From Shewanella hanedai (GTDB taxonomy: Bacteria > Pseudomonadota > Gammaproteobacteria > Enterobacterales > Shewanellaceae), in contig NZ_VKGK01000003.1 in the NCBI RefSeq assembly GCF_007197645.1, positions 1-64,000 of the forward strand: DNA of 64,000 nt. Direction: 5' to 3'. Shown here piece after piece: positions 16,791 to 27,083 of this stretch. Positions within the stretch are counted from its first letter, which is position 1. Each line of letters starts with the position of its first letter. A program made the position numbers and the translations under genes. The notes under the pieces are model-generated. The model worked only from the letters and a program-made list of their open reading frames with translations, was not told the DNA's origin and did not search any database.

Positions 16791-16919
16791 ATGTCACGTA
16801 CCAATTAGAATGAGAAAGTGATCTATTTTTTCTGCCTTTGCAGATATTGTTGAAGTCGATGACATTGGTATTTGATCTCGATACAATCCCTCCATTAATC
16901 GTTGCCTAGTCCATCACCC

Positions 16920-17426
16920 ATGCCATCGAGTTTTACAGTTCTCCCATACAGTAAGTGTTATGCCACGGCGGTAAGCAATATCTTCCATGAGTCGATTCAC
17001 CATCTCGATGATGACGTGTATTCCTGTGATGATAAGTCTGCTTGGTCTGCGGCTCCCCGTTCGTCGTACCACTGGAATAAACGTTTGAGTCGTAGTCAGG
17101 CTTGGGTGGTGTTAGATGTAAGCTGTTCTGTTAACGGTAAGCCGAGATGCTGTGGCTTTATCAATGTTGAAACGCAGTTTTACAGTCAAGGGTATATCGA
17201 TAGCTTGTATGTCCATCCTGATTATCAGGGAAAGGGCGTGGCACATAAGTTATATGAGACGTTAGAACACTGGGCGAGTGAACAAGGTTTTTCAGCTTTG
17301 TCAGTGGATGCATCCAAAGCTTCTAAGGCGCTGTTTCTTTCTCGGGGGTTTAAACTACGCCACAAAAGTTATCAAGAGAAGCTTGGGCGGATCATCATGG
17401 GCTTTTTGATGGAAAAAGAGCTGTAG
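16920..17426 (+). CDS. GNAT family N-acetyltransferase
   Basis: The protein has the GNAT acetyl-CoA-binding core: SLYVHPDYQGKGVAHKLYE (motif A with the Q/RxxGxG/A loop), then a C-terminal ALSVDASKASKALFLSRGF strand-helix. The ATG at 16920 gives 168 residues; a TTG at 16902 would add six, and neither has a good ribosome site. A GNAT of this shape could act on a small molecule or a protein N-terminus; the substrate cannot be deduced. It lies alone between the NrfJ-like gene and a repeat. Confidence 0.85.
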   Translation: MPSSFTVLPYSKCYATAVSNIFHESIHHLDDDVYSCDDKSAWSAAPRSSYHWNKRLSRSQAWVVLDVSCSVNGKPRCCGFINVETQFYSQGYIDSLYVHPDYQGKGVAHKLYETLEHWASEQGFSALSVDASKASKALFLSRGFKLRHKSYQEKLGRIIMGFLMEKEL

Positions 17427-17435
17427 CCAATACTA

Positions 17436-17701
17436 ATACCAATTACATTAAATATGTTATCAATTCAGAGGTGCTCAAACTTTTCAATTCAAGGCGCATT
17501 GATGAAAGAATGGCTATTCCCTTGTAAGTCAATGCAAAGCAGAAGTGGAATGTTTGAGAGCCTCCCGTAGGGCGGGTTTCAAAGCCCTGGATGCTGTGTT
17601 GAATGATTTAGATATAGAATAACTATTAGCTTCAATCATCCGCCTTGCCTTCAGCGCTTTGAATTCCCGCTGAATGAACAGATACTTAATGTCATTGGTA
17701 T
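17436..17701. repeat. 266-bp MITE-like repeat with terminal inverted repeats
   Basis: The left end ATACCAATTACATTAAATAT (17436-17455) is nearly the reverse complement of the right end ATACTTAATGTCATTGGTAT (17682-17701), with two or three mismatches. There is no ORF with family support. Internal blocks (GGATGCTGTGTT, TAGAATAACTAT, TATTCCCTT) are shared with the repeats at 1-128 and 59618-59980. It sits between convergent genes. Confidence 0.8.
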
Positions 17702-17731
17702 AACTCTTAGGTTCTATTCTTTAGATACCGC

Positions 17732-19471
17732 TTAGAATGTTAAGTGGCTGGTGTAATGAACGTGTGGAATCAACGTCTCTTCGAGCTGTGACTGCTCTCT
17801 TTGCAGGTAACGAATAAAGGCAAGGGGGAGGGTGAGATCTTCGATCGGTTCTTGAGTTTCCGCTTGTAATAAAGGCGTGTAACCCTCTTTGCCTGAAACC
17901 GTATAAGCTGAGGAAACACCGAAGTAAGTAGCCTGCTTATCGACACTAATCCATGAAATACCGTCTTTATCGAACACTTCCAGAGACAAGATTCTTTCGC
18001 CTAATGGCTTTCTTCCATCGTAACAATACTTCAATCCATAAGTGTAGGGAAAACTGCCAGCACCTGTGCCTGTGACACTGTTATTGGTTGCTGAGTTGAT
18101 CGCTGATTCTATGGCGGCAAAAAGGTGAAGCCCTTGGATTTCATAGTGAACTAACGGTAAGTCAAAGGGGAGTAGCCGCCCAATGACATAGGCAAGTGTG
18201 ACCTCTCCTTTATTGAGAGATTGCCTGACACCACCGGCATTATGAAGGGCAAAGTCGACTCTAGTGAGCTGACGCTTCGATTCGTGATAGATACTTTTAC
18301 AGACCCAAGGAGCGATTTCACTGCCGTGAGGAAGTGCTTTACTGGGCAGGCGGGTGTGAACCAAGTTTCTAGGCACAAATCCCAACACTTGCTGCTCAAG
18401 GGCTGCAATAGCGGGTTTGTATTGTGTATTAATCACTTTCGTTATCGCCGTATCTTCATTGTCCCATAATATACCTGGGTGCTGTTTTAGATGCTCATGC
18501 ACCTTGTCGTACACACCTTGGGTGACATCATGTTTAGATTCGAGAATAAATTGGCTATCTAACATAAAGTAATTATGGCCAGTCAGACTCGTGACTTGGC
18601 CCTGCGCATTAAACTCAATGTCTGCAAGGCCAATAGTCTCTGCGTGCTTACCCGCATGTAGGATTGGCGTGTTGTTAACGCTCACGCCATATGGGGTTAC
18701 ACTGAGTCCAAACTCTTTAAAGTCGCCCTGCAATGTATGAGTGTGGCCACCGACAATTAGACTTATCCCATCAACTTGCTCTGCTAACACTTTGTCTTGG
18801 TCAAAGCCTAAATGGCTCAAGACTAAGATATGGTCAATCCCGTTTGACTTTAAATGTTGTACGGTTTTGCGGGTTGTTTCAATCGCATTGACGAAATGGG
18901 TGTCGGGATCCGGACGTGCGATCTCGGCCATTTGATCTAACGTAATCCCAATGATAGCCAGTTGTTTATTTTGCAAAGGCTTAATGATGACCTTTGCCAT
19001 TCCCTGCTCATGCTGATAGTCATAAAGGTTCTTATGTCCTTTAAGTGCACTTTTTTTGGTGCTGATCTCCTGACTCAGATCCATATTCCCCGCGAGTAAC
19101 GGAAATTGAATGCTGTCGAGAAAAGCAAGAATGGGTTCACTGCCGGCATCGACCTCGTGATTACCAATGACCATGGCGTCAGGTTTTAATAGATTGAGTA
19201 GGTGAGCGTTAGCGGCTCCCTTGAACTGGCTAAAATAGAGGGAGCCTTGGAAGCTATCGCCGCCATGAAGAAATAGAAACGCTTGTTTAGCGTCAAGAGC
19301 CTGCTCTCTGGCATTGTCGACCTGATAATTGATCCTTGCATACCCGCCGCTGTGACTATAGATGTCGTAAGACTTACCCTCATCTTCATAGTTGAAGCGG
19401 ACACTACTGCTCTCGAAGTGAGAGTGGGTGTCGTTAATGTGGGCAAGTTTAAGGGCGTAACGAGTAGACAT
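17732..19471 (-). CDS. 5'-nucleotidase/UshA-family metallophosphoesterase
   Basis: The 579-residue protein has an N-terminal metallophosphoesterase domain with metal-binding motifs HINDTHSHF, GGDSFQGS, GNHEVDAG, LSHLGFDQD and GGHTHTLQG. The 5'-nucleotidase C-terminal domain (about 340-540) includes HNAGGVRQSLNKGEVT. Relatives hydrolyse nucleotides, UDP-sugars or 2',3'-cyclic nucleotides in the periplasm. This one shows no signal peptide from the ATG at 19471 (MSTRYALKLAHIND). A GTG at 19513 adds 14 residues without creating one. It could be cytosolic or exported by an unseen route. Confidence 0.88.
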   Translation of the reverse strand: MSTRYALKLAHINDTHSHFESSSVRFNYEDEGKSYDIYSHSGGYARINYQVDNAREQALDAKQAFLFLHGGDSFQGSLYFSQFKGAANAHLLNLLKPDAMVIGNHEVDAGSEPILAFLDSIQFPLLAGNMDLSQEISTKKSALKGHKNLYDYQHEQGMAKVIIKPLQNKQLAIIGITLDQMAEIARPDPDTHFVNAIETTRKTVQHLKSNGIDHILVLSHLGFDQDKVLAEQVDGISLIVGGHTHTLQGDFKEFGLSVTPYGVSVNNTPILHAGKHAETIGLADIEFNAQGQVTSLTGHNYFMLDSQFILESKHDVTQGVYDKVHEHLKQHPGILWDNEDTAITKVINTQYKPAIAALEQQVLGFVPRNLVHTRLPSKALPHGSEIAPWVCKSIYHESKRQLTRVDFALHNAGGVRQSLNKGEVTLAYVIGRLLPFDLPLVHYEIQGLHLFAAIESAINSATNNSVTGTGAGSFPYTYGLKYCYDGRKPLGERILSLEVFDKDGISWISVDKQATYFGVSSAYTVSGKEGYTPLLQAETQEPIEDLTLPLAFIRYLQREQSQLEETLIPHVHYTSHLTF

Positions 19472-19525
19472 GGGAAGGGTATCTTTTAGGGCGAACAGCT
19501 GTGGATTGTACACTGGGCGATGGCA

Positions 19526-19554
19526 ACAAAAAAGGGAAACTCACGTTTCCCTTT
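19526..19554 (-). terminator. Terminator after the CNNM-CBS gene
   Basis: AAAGGGAAAC at 19531-19540 pairs with GTTTCCCTTT at 19545-19554 around a four-base loop. On the minus strand the hairpin is followed by a T-rich run. Confidence 0.8.
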
Positions 19555-19578
19555 CGGTGTTGTCATGACTCTTTCAAA

Positions 19579-20667
19579 TTAAGAGTCAGATTTTGGCGTC
19601 TGGATATAGGAGTCAAACTCGCCATCGTCGGAGAAGGTGATCCCTTTATCTGTCATGCGCTTTTTCCATAACCTGCGAGCAAGTTGCTGCATGTCAGTGA
19701 CTGGGTCGTTGCTATCAACAATTTCCAGACCTAAAAGTGATTCGATAATATCTTCTAAAGAGACAATACCTTCACCAGTACCATATTCGTTCACAACCAT
19801 CGCGATTTTAGTATTACGCTTTGTGAGTAGCTGGAATAGTGGCAATATTTTTGCCGTTTCAGGTACAGCAATTAAATTGTGTTTCAGCTCACCGATAGTC
19901 GCATTTGGCGTTTTACGTTCGGCAAGTAAAATGCTGTCACGGTTAACATAACCAATAACATCATCTGGATCTTCATTAAAAATTGGAATACGGGAAAATG
20001 GTGAAGCTTTATGCAGCTGGGAGAATTTTTCCTGAGTCATCGAAGCTGGCAAACTAAACATGACGGTTCTTGGTGTCATGATAGCTGTAACTGGCATCTC
20101 TTTTACCGATAACATCTGAGTCAGAATTTTTGACTCTTGTTCATCGAGCTCACCAGATTCTTGGCCTATTTTAGCCATTGCACTCATCTCTTGACGAATA
20201 TACTGACCTTCATCCCCTTTACCCATGAGTTGTGTCACTTGTTGTGACATCCAAATCAACGGGAACATGAGTCTTTCCATCCATAGTAGCGCAACAGAAA
20301 CTGATGGCGCTAAATTACGCCAATGGTTTGCACCTATGGTTTTTGGAATGATTTCTGAGAAAAATAGGATCAAGAAAGTCAATACTGCAGAAAATACACC
20401 CAGCATATCGTTACCGAATACTTTTGCTGCTTGTGCACCAGCAACAGCTGCACCAACTGTGTGGGCAATGGTATTCAAGGTCAGAATAGAGACCAGTGGA
20501 GACTCGACATTCTCTTTCTGTTTTCCAAGGCGTTTAGCTGCATTTGGATTGGTGTGAACCAAGTTTGCAATATAGCTTGGAGTGACAGAGAGTAAAACGG
20601 CTTCAAACACGCTGCAAAGGAAAGAAACGCCAATAGCAACAGAAACAATAACGATGAGGGTGATCAT
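19579..20667 (-). CDS. CNNM/DUF21-CBS domain membrane protein
   Basis: The 362-residue protein has a DUF21/CNNM transmembrane domain at about 1-170, with four hydrophobic segments (VSVAIGVSFLCSVFEAVLLS; VFSAVLTFLILFFSEIIPKTIG), and a pair of CBS motifs at about 190-305 (MTPRTVMFSLP; AMVVNEYGTGEGIVSLEDIIESLLGLEI). The CorC/HlyC transporter-associated domain seen in YfjD/CorB is missing. Relatives are linked to magnesium or cobalt homeostasis, but the cargo here is not shown. It is divergent from rlmN and has its own terminator. Confidence 0.88.
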   Translation of the reverse strand: MITLIVIVSVAIGVSFLCSVFEAVLLSVTPSYIANLVHTNPNAAKRLGKQKENVESPLVSILTLNTIAHTVGAAVAGAQAAKVFGNDMLGVFSAVLTFLILFFSEIIPKTIGANHWRNLAPSVSVALLWMERLMFPLIWMSQQVTQLMGKGDEGQYIRQEMSAMAKIGQESGELDEQESKILTQMLSVKEMPVTAIMTPRTVMFSLPASMTQEKFSQLHKASPFSRIPIFNEDPDDVIGYVNRDSILLAERKTPNATIGELKHNLIAVPETAKILPLFQLLTKRNTKIAMVVNEYGTGEGIVSLEDIIESLLGLEIVDSNDPVTDMQQLARRLWKKRMTDKGITFSDDGEFDSYIQTPKSDS

Positions 20668-20897
20668 GTAATGGAATTATATTTGCGGACCAATATTAGT
20701 CCGGCGTGATTCTAACATTAATTACCACCCGTTTCCTACCAAGTGGAGTATTAAACATATTTTATGGGATAGCAGCTGGAAAGGGAGTATCTTAGCAATG
20801 AATATAAGTGCGGCGAGTATCACAACTAGCTAAAATAGGGTTCTGTCTGTATAATTCGCCGCCCTGTGGCGTGTATTAGGTGTTGAGGTTAGTCAAA

Positions 20898-22019
20898 ATG
20901 AGTGAGAAGAAGATCAATTTATTGGATCTTGACCGTAAAGGGTTAAGAGCATTATTCACTGAAATGGGTGAAAAGCCGTTTCGTGCCGATCAATTGATGA
21001 AGTGGATTTATCATTTTGGTGTGAGTGACTTCGAGGCGATGACTAATATCAATAAAGCCTTACGTGCCAAGCTGAGTGCTCGCTGTGAGGTGGTTGCGCC
21101 AGAAATTTCAAGCTTTCAAAAATCTGAAGATGGCACCATTAAATTCGCCATTAATGTTGGGCAAGGTCAGGAAATCGAAACGGTTTATATCCCTGAAGGT
21201 GACAGAGCAACCTTGTGTGTCTCCTCTCAAGTTGGTTGCGCGTTGGAGTGTACTTTCTGCTCAACAGCGCAACAGGGATTTAATCGTAACTTGACGGTTT
21301 CTGAGATTATTGGACAAGTTTGGCGTGTCGCAGATTTTATCGGTTTCGTTAAAGATACTGGCGAACGTCCTATTACTAACGTCGTTATGATGGGAATGGG
21401 TGAGCCACTACTTAATCTTAAAAATGTGATCCCAGCGATGGATATCATGTTGGATGATTTTGGTTTTAGCCTCTCAAAACGTCGTGTTACGGTATCAACA
21501 TCTGGTGTTGTTCCTGCGTTGGATTTGCTGGGTGATGCGCTAGATGTAGCATTGGCTGTTAGTATCCATGCGCCAAATGATGAACTGCGTGATGTGCTTG
21601 TACCAGTGAATAAAAAATATCCTTTAGAGGAGTTTTTAGCTGGTATTCGTCGTTATATCGCAAAATCGAATGCAAACCGTGGACGTGTGACGGTTGAGTA
21701 TGTGATGTTAGATCATATCAACGACAGTACTGATCAAGCGCATGAGCTTGCTAAATTAATGAAAGATACGCCTTGTAAGATTAATTTAATTCCATTTAAT
21801 CCATATCCTGGCTCACCTTACGGTCGTTCTTCAAATTCACGTATCGATCGTTTCTCCAAAGTATTGATGGAATATGACCTAACAGTGATAGTCCGTAAGA
21901 CTCGTGGAGACGATATTGACGCGGCTTGTGGACAGTTAGCCGGTGATATTAGAGACAGAACTAAGCGTTTAGCGAAAAAACGCATGCAAGATAGTCAAAT
22001 ATCGGTCACAATAAACTAA
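20898..22019 (+). CDS. rlmN: 23S rRNA/tRNA adenine-2 methyltransferase RlmN
   Basis: RlmN is a radical-SAM enzyme that makes 2-methyladenosine at A2503 of 23S rRNA and A37 of some tRNAs. The Fe-S cysteines lie in CALECTFC (Cys114, 118, 121), with [11 protein letters not shown] and the C-terminal [10 protein letters not shown] (Cys344, the methyl-transfer partner). The ATG at 20898 is chosen because GAGG lies nine bases upstream, giving 373 residues; a GTG at 20880 is less likely. It begins the rlmN-pilW-rodZ-ispG cluster common in gammaproteobacteria. Confidence 0.96.
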   Translation: MSEKKINLLDLDRKGLRALFTEMGEKPFRADQLMKWIYHFGVSDFEAMTNINKALRAKLSARCEVVAPEISSFQKSEDGTIKFAINVGQGQEIETVYIPEGDRATLCVSSQVGCALECTFCSTAQQGFNRNLTVSEIIGQVWRVADFIGFVKDTGERPITNVVMMGMGEPLLNLKNVIPAMDIMLDDFGFSLSKRRVTVSTSGVVPALDLLGDALDVALAVSIHAPNDELRDVLVPVNKKYPLEEFLAGIRRYIAKSNANRGRVTVEYVMLDHINDSTDQAHELAKLMKDTPCKINLIPFNPYPGSPYGRSSNSRIDRFSKVLMEYDLTVIVRKTRGDDIDAACGQLAGDIRDRTKRLAKKRMQDSQISVTIN

Positions 22020-22052
22020 CTCATTGTATATTTTAGATAGATAGGCTTGTTA

Positions 22053-22841
22053 ATGAAGCATGGACTGCCCAAAATCATCACTCTTATCGTACTCAGTACG
22101 GGTATGGTGGGGGGTTGTGTTTCACAAAGTACTTATAGTGGTACCGACGTGCCTGTTTCTGAAAGGCCGTTTGATAATGTACTGGCTGCGCAAAAGCGTG
22201 CTCAATTAGGGCTTACCTATTTGCGCAGAGGTAATAGCCAACAAGCTAAATACAATTTAGATAAGGCGATTAAATTCGCGCCCAATATTGAAGATGTGCA
22301 TATTTCGATGGCATATTATTATCAAACTGTGGGTGATCTTGATAATGCTGAAAAGTCTTATCGAAAGGCGATTAATGCCAGTGATGCCAGCGGTGACGGG
22401 TTCAATAACTTTGGTGTGTTTCTCTGCCAACAAGATAAATTTAAAGAGTCTGAGAAGATGTTTCTTCGGGCTGTAAAAATGCCTAAATATACCCGAGCCG
22501 GCGACAGTTATGAAAATCTGGGGATCTGCAGCCGCAAAGCGGGTGAGATTAATAAAGCCCGTGAGTATTTTAGTATCGCGCTCAAGTATAATCCCAGAAG
22601 TCAAAGCACGTTAATTGAATTAACAGAGATCGAGATTGAGCAAGATAATTATCTCGATGCTCGCGCGCAACTCGCGCGTTACCATCGTATTATCGCCCAG
22701 TCTGCCGAGAGTTTAATCTTAGGTGTGACGATAGAGCGAGCGTTGAACGATGAAGATGAAGCCAGAAGGTTTGGCATATTACTTTTAGCCAAGTTTCCCT
22801 CATCTAATGAGGCTAAGCGATATCGAGCCAGTATGCACTGA
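22053..22841 (+). CDS. pilW: Type IV pilus biogenesis/stability lipoprotein PilW (PilF)
   Basis: The 262-residue protein has a lipoprotein signal (lipobox VGGC) and a TPR solenoid (RAQLGLTYLRRGNSQQAKYN; ISMAYYYQTVGDLDNAEKSY; NFGVFLCQQDKFKESEKMF). It is the outer-membrane pilotin-type lipoprotein that helps assemble the PilQ secretin of type IV pili. It stands in the conserved place between rlmN and rodZ. The ATG at 22053 has TAGG seven bases upstream. The stop overlaps the rodZ start (TGATG). Confidence 0.92.
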   Translation: MKHGLPKIITLIVLSTGMVGGCVSQSTYSGTDVPVSERPFDNVLAAQKRAQLGLTYLRRGNSQQAKYNLDKAIKFAPNIEDVHISMAYYYQTVGDLDNAEKSYRKAINASDASGDGFNNFGVFLCQQDKFKESEKMFLRAVKMPKYTRAGDSYENLGICSRKAGEINKAREYFSIALKYNPRSQSTLIELTEIEIEQDNYLDARAQLARYHRIIAQSAESLILGVTIERALNDEDEARRFGILLLAKFPSSNEAKRYRASMH

Positions 22842-23797
22842 TGACAAATAAAAAAGTCGATATGCTCAAGGATGCAGCAGACAGTAATGAAACTCATGAC
22901 ACATCCGATCAAGTAAGTATTGGATCCCTGTTAAAAGATGCCCGCAATAAGCAAGGGGCAAGTGTTGATGATATTGCAGAGCAGCTACATTTGCGGCCCT
23001 GTATTGTCCATGATATTGAAGCAAATAAATTCGACGAGATAGCTTCTGCTATTTACGTGAAAGGCTATGTAAAAAATTACGCGCGTCTTGTTGAAGTTGA
23101 TAATGAAGCGCTACAAACTTGCATAGAACTTCAATTCCCAGAGGCCAAAGAGCCTGAAATGCAAAGTTTTTCCCGCAAAACGACTCGTCAGGCAAGTGAT
23201 GGGCGTTTAATGTTCGTTACCTATGCTATTGTCTTTATCCTATTAGCGCTGCTTGTTTTATGGTGGGTACAAAAGTCGGATACTCAAGCGAGTGTTGATT
23301 TTTCACAGCCCACGGTGGAAGAGATGGATAATTCGGTTCCTGAGTCTTTTTCAACTAAAGCGTTACCTGATCCAAACAAGGAACGAGACTCTGGTATCGA
23401 GAGCACAGGCATTGAAACCTCAAGCATTGATGATTTAGATATAGCGCATGCAGATGCCGTGACTACACGCGCACCTGCTATTGCAAGTGCGAGTCTTAGT
23501 CAAGGAGCGCAACCAGCGGTTATTCAACAAGCCCTTGAGCTTGCTACTGGTGAGTCAACACTCAGTTTAACGTTAACCGCGGATTGCTGGATTAATGTGA
23601 CTGATGCCGATGGTAAGACTTTGATTAATGATTTGGAAAAAGCGGGCAGCAAACTTGATGTGACAGGACGTGAACCGTTTAAGTTCACTTTAGGCGCACC
23701 TCAGGCGGTCAGCATTACGTTAAACGACGAAAACGTGAGTTTAGCTGATTATCCTAACGGGCGAGTCGCCAGATTCAGTCTTCCTTTTTCCGAGTAG
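22841..23797 (+). CDS. rodZ: Cytoskeletal/morphogenesis protein RodZ
   Basis: RodZ links MreB to the cell-wall elongation machinery. The 318-residue protein has an N-terminal helix-turn-helix of the Cro/Xre type (about 27-95: SIGSLLKDARNKQGASVDDI; YVKGYVKNYARLVEVD) and one transmembrane helix (about 126-145, YAIVFILLALLVLWWV). A disordered serine/threonine-rich periplasmic linker follows, then the C-terminal DUF4115 beta domain (about 235-318). The start overlaps the pilW stop, indicating coupled translation. Confidence 0.94.
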   Translation: MTNKKVDMLKDAADSNETHDTSDQVSIGSLLKDARNKQGASVDDIAEQLHLRPCIVHDIEANKFDEIASAIYVKGYVKNYARLVEVDNEALQTCIELQFPEAKEPEMQSFSRKTTRQASDGRLMFVTYAIVFILLALLVLWWVQKSDTQASVDFSQPTVEEMDNSVPESFSTKALPDPNKERDSGIESTGIETSSIDDLDIAHADAVTTRAPAIASASLSQGAQPAVIQQALELATGESTLSLTLTADCWINVTDADGKTLINDLEKAGSKLDVTGREPFKFTLGAPQAVSITLNDENVSLADYPNGRVARFSLPFSE

Positions 23798-23874
23798 ATC
23801 CAAACTCAAAGCGAAGATTAAATGATGTTGTACCAAACGGCATCAGCGAGTAATAGACAAATAGAGTAAACAAG

Positions 23875-24990
23875 ATGTACAACGAAAACCCGATTAAAAG
23901 ACGTGCTTCAACCCGCATCTATGTTGGTGATGTTCCTATTGGAGATGGTGCACCAATAGCGGTTCAGTCAATGACAAACACCCTAACGACAGATGTCGCG
24001 GCGACGGTTGCACAAATTCGCGCGCTTGAGGCTGTTGGCGCGGATATTGTCCGTGTTTCAGTGCCGACAATGGATGCAGCAGAAGCGTTCAAACTGATTA
24101 AGCAACAAACCAATATTCCCCTCATTGCCGATATCCATTTCGATTATCGTATTGCCCTTAAAGTGGCTGAATATGGTGTCGATTGCTTGCGTATTAATCC
24201 GGGCAATATAGGCAATGAATCTCGCATTAAAAGTGTAGTTGATTGTGCCAGAGATAAGAATATTCCTATTCGAATCGGCATCAATGGCGGTTCTTTAGAA
24301 AAAGATTTGATGGATAAGTACAAAGAACCCACGCCTGAAGCTTTGCTAGAATCAGCGATGCGCCACGTGGACATTCTCGATAGACTTAACTTTGATCAAT
24401 TTAAGGTGAGTGTTAAAGCCTCCGACGTGTTTCTTGCCGTCGAAGCCTACCGCTTACTGGCAAAACAGATAGTACAGCCACTTCACTTAGGTATCACTGA
24501 AGCGGGTGGGTTACGCGCAGGTTCTGTGAAGTCTGCAGTGGGCCTAGGTATGCTGCTGGCTGAAGGTATTGGTGATACTTTACGTATCTCTCTTGCCGCA
24601 GATCCTATCGAAGAGATTAAAGTGGGGTTTGATATTCTCAAGTCCCTGCGTATTCGCTCACGGGGCATCAACTTTATTGCTTGTCCATCTTGTTCTCGTC
24701 AAGAGTTTGATGTGATAAGCACAGTGAATGAACTCGAACGACGCCTTGAAGATATTGTCACGCCCATGGACGTCTCCATTATTGGTTGTGTGGTCAATGG
24801 TCCAGGTGAAGCCCTAGTCTCAGACATTGGTTTGACTGGTGGTAACCGTAAAAGTGGCTACTTCGATGATGGTGTTAGACAAAAAGAGCGCTTTGATAAT
24901 GATAATATTGTCGACTCACTCGAAGCTAAGATCAGAGCGAAAGCGTCCATTATCAATGCGCGTATTCCAGTACAAGATTTAAGCAAATAA
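23875..24990 (+). CDS. ispG: 4-hydroxy-3-methylbut-2-enyl diphosphate synthase IspG
   Basis: IspG (GcpE) converts methylerythritol cyclodiphosphate to HMBPP in the MEP isoprenoid pathway and carries a 4Fe-4S cluster. The 371 residues contain the TIM-barrel segments [34 protein letters not shown] and the cluster region [10 protein letters not shown] with [10 protein letters not shown]. Length and start match the family. It follows rodZ after 77 bases, as in E. coli, and ends at a clear terminator. Confidence 0.96.
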   Translation: MYNENPIKRRASTRIYVGDVPIGDGAPIAVQSMTNTLTTDVAATVAQIRALEAVGADIVRVSVPTMDAAEAFKLIKQQTNIPLIADIHFDYRIALKVAEYGVDCLRINPGNIGNESRIKSVVDCARDKNIPIRIGINGGSLEKDLMDKYKEPTPEALLESAMRHVDILDRLNFDQFKVSVKASDVFLAVEAYRLLAKQIVQPLHLGITEAGGLRAGSVKSAVGLGMLLAEGIGDTLRISLAADPIEEIKVGFDILKSLRIRSRGINFIACPSCSRQEFDVISTVNELERRLEDIVTPMDVSIIGCVVNGPGEALVSDIGLTGGNRKSGYFDDGVRQKERFDNDNIVDSLEAKIRAKASIINARIPVQDLSK

Positions 24991-25006
24991 CCAAGAATCA
25001 TTTATC

Positions 25007-25034
25007 AACGCTGAGCCTGTCTCGGCGTTTTTTT
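25007..25034 (+). terminator. Terminator after ispG
   Basis: AACGCTGAG at 25007-25015 pairs with CTCGGCGTT at 25021-25029 (one wobble), followed by a run of T. It separates ispG from the hisS promoter. Confidence 0.85.
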
Positions 25035-25089
25035 GTGAGTTGAAAACAGCCTTGTTCAGCTATCCAATAAGCGCTCATAAATGCGCACC

Positions 25090-25119
25090 TTGAGGTAGCT
25101 TAGGTATATGAGATATACT
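25090..25119 (+). promoter_or_regulatory. Putative sigma-70 promoter for hisS
   Basis: TTGAGG at 25090-25095 and TATACT at 25114-25119 are spaced by 18 bases, 46 bases ahead of the hisS start and just after the ispG terminator. Confidence 0.5.
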
Positions 25120-25164
25120 GCACGGCGCTGTTAAATTTATAGTTAAATCGGACGAGTCTATACT

Positions 25165-26439
25165 GTGGCAAAACAGATCCAAGCTATTCGCGGAATGAAT
25201 GATATTCTGCCTACCCAAAGTCCTCTATGGCAAAAACTAGAGACCGTATTAAGAGACACTGTTGCCGCTTATGGTTACAGCGAAATTCGTACGCCAATCG
25301 TTGAAAGTACAGATCTGTTTAAGCGTTCAATCGGTGAAGTTACTGATATCGTTGAAAAAGAGATGTATACCTTTGATGACCGTAATGGAGATAGTCTGAC
25401 GCTTCGTCCGGAAGGCACCGCATCGACAGTACGTGCGGGTAATGAGCATGGCTTGCTATATAACCAAGAGCAGCGCCTTTGGTATATGGGTCCTATGTTT
25501 AGGCATGAGCGTCCTCAAAAAGGTCGTTACCGTCAATTTAACCAGTTTGGTGTTGAGGTTTATGGTATCGGTTCTGCTGATGTCGACGCTGAAGTGCTAA
25601 TGTTGTCAGCCCGTCTTTGGGAGAAGCTTGGTATCACAGAACATGTGACGCTAGAGCTTAACACCTTAGGTGATCCTGCTGAACGTGCGACATACCGCAG
25701 CGCGCTTATCGAGTTCTTAGAGCAGTTCAAAGAGCAACTTGATGAAGAAAGTCAGCGTCGTATGTACACCAATCCACTGCGTGTTTTAGACACTAAAAAC
25801 CCTGATGTACAGGCGTTATTAGTCGATGCACCTGAGTTGATGGATTTCCTTGGCGAAGAGTCTCGGACACATTTTTCACATTTATGTGAACTCTTAGACG
25901 CTGTTGGCATCCAATACGTCATCAACCCTCGCTTAGTACGCGGTTTAGATTATTATAATCGCACCGTTTTTGAGTGGGTTACCACGAGTTTAGGCTCACA
26001 AGGTACTGTACTTGCAGGTGGACGCTACGATGGATTAGTAGAGCAGTTAGGCGGTAAAGATACACCGGCTGTCGGCTTTGCTATGGGATTAGAGCGTATC
26101 GTATTGATGCTCGAAACATTAGAGTTAACTAGCGATATTCCTGCAACTGTCGACGTTTATGTGACGGCGATGGGTGATGCAAGTAAGATTGAAGCGATAA
26201 AAATTGCTCAATCGCTACGAAGTGAGTTGCCTAACCTTAGGGTTATGAGTCATTGTGGCGGCGGTAACTTCAAGAAACAGATGAAGCGCGCGGATAAAAG
26301 TGGTGCCAAAATTGCGCTTGTTATCGGTGATGACGAAATTGCCAATAACCAAGTTGCAGTTAAGTACCTTCGCGAGAAAAAAGAACAAGAATTAGTTGCA
26401 CGTGATGGTTTAGCAACTTATATCGCAAAGCAGATTTAA
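25165..26439 (+). CDS. hisS: Histidine-tRNA ligase
   Basis: Histidyl-tRNA synthetase (class II) charges tRNA-His. Motifs are in place: [14 protein letters not shown] at the N-terminus, [17 protein letters not shown], motif 2 [19 protein letters not shown], the histidine-specific [23 protein letters not shown] and motif 3 GFAMGLERI. The C-terminal anticodon domain follows. It is 424 residues, normal for the family. GTG is the start codon, fixed by the conserved N-terminus. It is the first gene of the hisS-yfgM-bamB-der run. Confidence 0.97.
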   Translation: MAKQIQAIRGMNDILPTQSPLWQKLETVLRDTVAAYGYSEIRTPIVESTDLFKRSIGEVTDIVEKEMYTFDDRNGDSLTLRPEGTASTVRAGNEHGLLYNQEQRLWYMGPMFRHERPQKGRYRQFNQFGVEVYGIGSADVDAEVLMLSARLWEKLGITEHVTLELNTLGDPAERATYRSALIEFLEQFKEQLDEESQRRMYTNPLRVLDTKNPDVQALLVDAPELMDFLGEESRTHFSHLCELLDAVGIQYVINPRLVRGLDYYNRTVFEWVTTSLGSQGTVLAGGRYDGLVEQLGGKDTPAVGFAMGLERIVLMLETLELTSDIPATVDVYVTAMGDASKIEAIKIAQSLRSELPNLRVMSHCGGGNFKKQMKRADKSGAKIALVIGDDEIANNQVAVKYLREKKEQELVARDGLATYIAKQI

Positions 26440-26451
26440 GAGGAAGATTGC

Positions 26452-27072
26452 GTGGAAATTTATAGCACAGAAGAACAACAAGTAGATGCTATCAAACAGT
26501 TCTGGAAAGATTATGGAACTTCGATTGTCGTTGGTGCAGTAGTTGGTTTAGGCGGTTTATTTGGTTGGAATTATTATTCTGAACATAAAATTGCTCAGGC
26601 TGAGTTAGCCTCAGAAGCGTTTCAAGCGATGAGCGCCCCAGCGATGACAGAAGCAGGCATGCTTGCAGCAGCCGAAACTTTTGCCAAAGACTACAACCAA
26701 AAAGGTTATCAATCTCTGTTATCGCTTATTGTTGCTAAAGCAGCTGTAGAAGCGGGTGATTTAGATAAAGCTGAAAGCACACTGAAAAGTGTGATTGCCA
26801 CAGCTGCTGATACTAGCTTAGTGATGGTCGCGACCATTCGATTGGCACGTGTTCAGGCTGAACAAGGCCAGCTCGCGATTGCTATCACGACACTAGAGCA
26901 AGTATCAGATCCTGCTTTTACCGCACAAAGAGATGAGCTTAAAGGCGATTTCTTGGTTCGTAAAGGTGATGCTGAACAAGCTAAAGCGGCTTATCAAGCT
27001 GCCGTGGATAACGGTGGAGCAACGGCAAGTCCTGCGCTACAGATGAAGCTAGATAATTTGAATAAGGCATAA
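26452..27072 (+). CDS. yfgM: YfgM-family TPR membrane protein
   Basis: The 206-residue protein has a cytoplasmic N-terminus with the family motif EEQQVDAIKQFWKDYG. One transmembrane helix follows (about 24-42, IVVGAVVGLGGLFGWNYY) and then a periplasmic tetratricopeptide domain. In E. coli YfgM associates with PpiD and the Sec translocon and affects outer-membrane protein folding and the Rcs response. The GTG start has AGAGGAAG upstream. It lies 12 bases after hisS and 11 before bamB, in the canonical operon. Confidence 0.92.
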   Translation: MEIYSTEEQQVDAIKQFWKDYGTSIVVGAVVGLGGLFGWNYYSEHKIAQAELASEAFQAMSAPAMTEAGMLAAAETFAKDYNQKGYQSLLSLIVAKAAVEAGDLDKAESTLKSVIATAADTSLVMVATIRLARVQAEQGQLAIAITTLEQVSDPAFTAQRDELKGDFLVRKGDAEQAKAAYQAAVDNGGATASPALQMKLDNLNKA

Positions 27073-27083
27073 GGAACCTGCCC

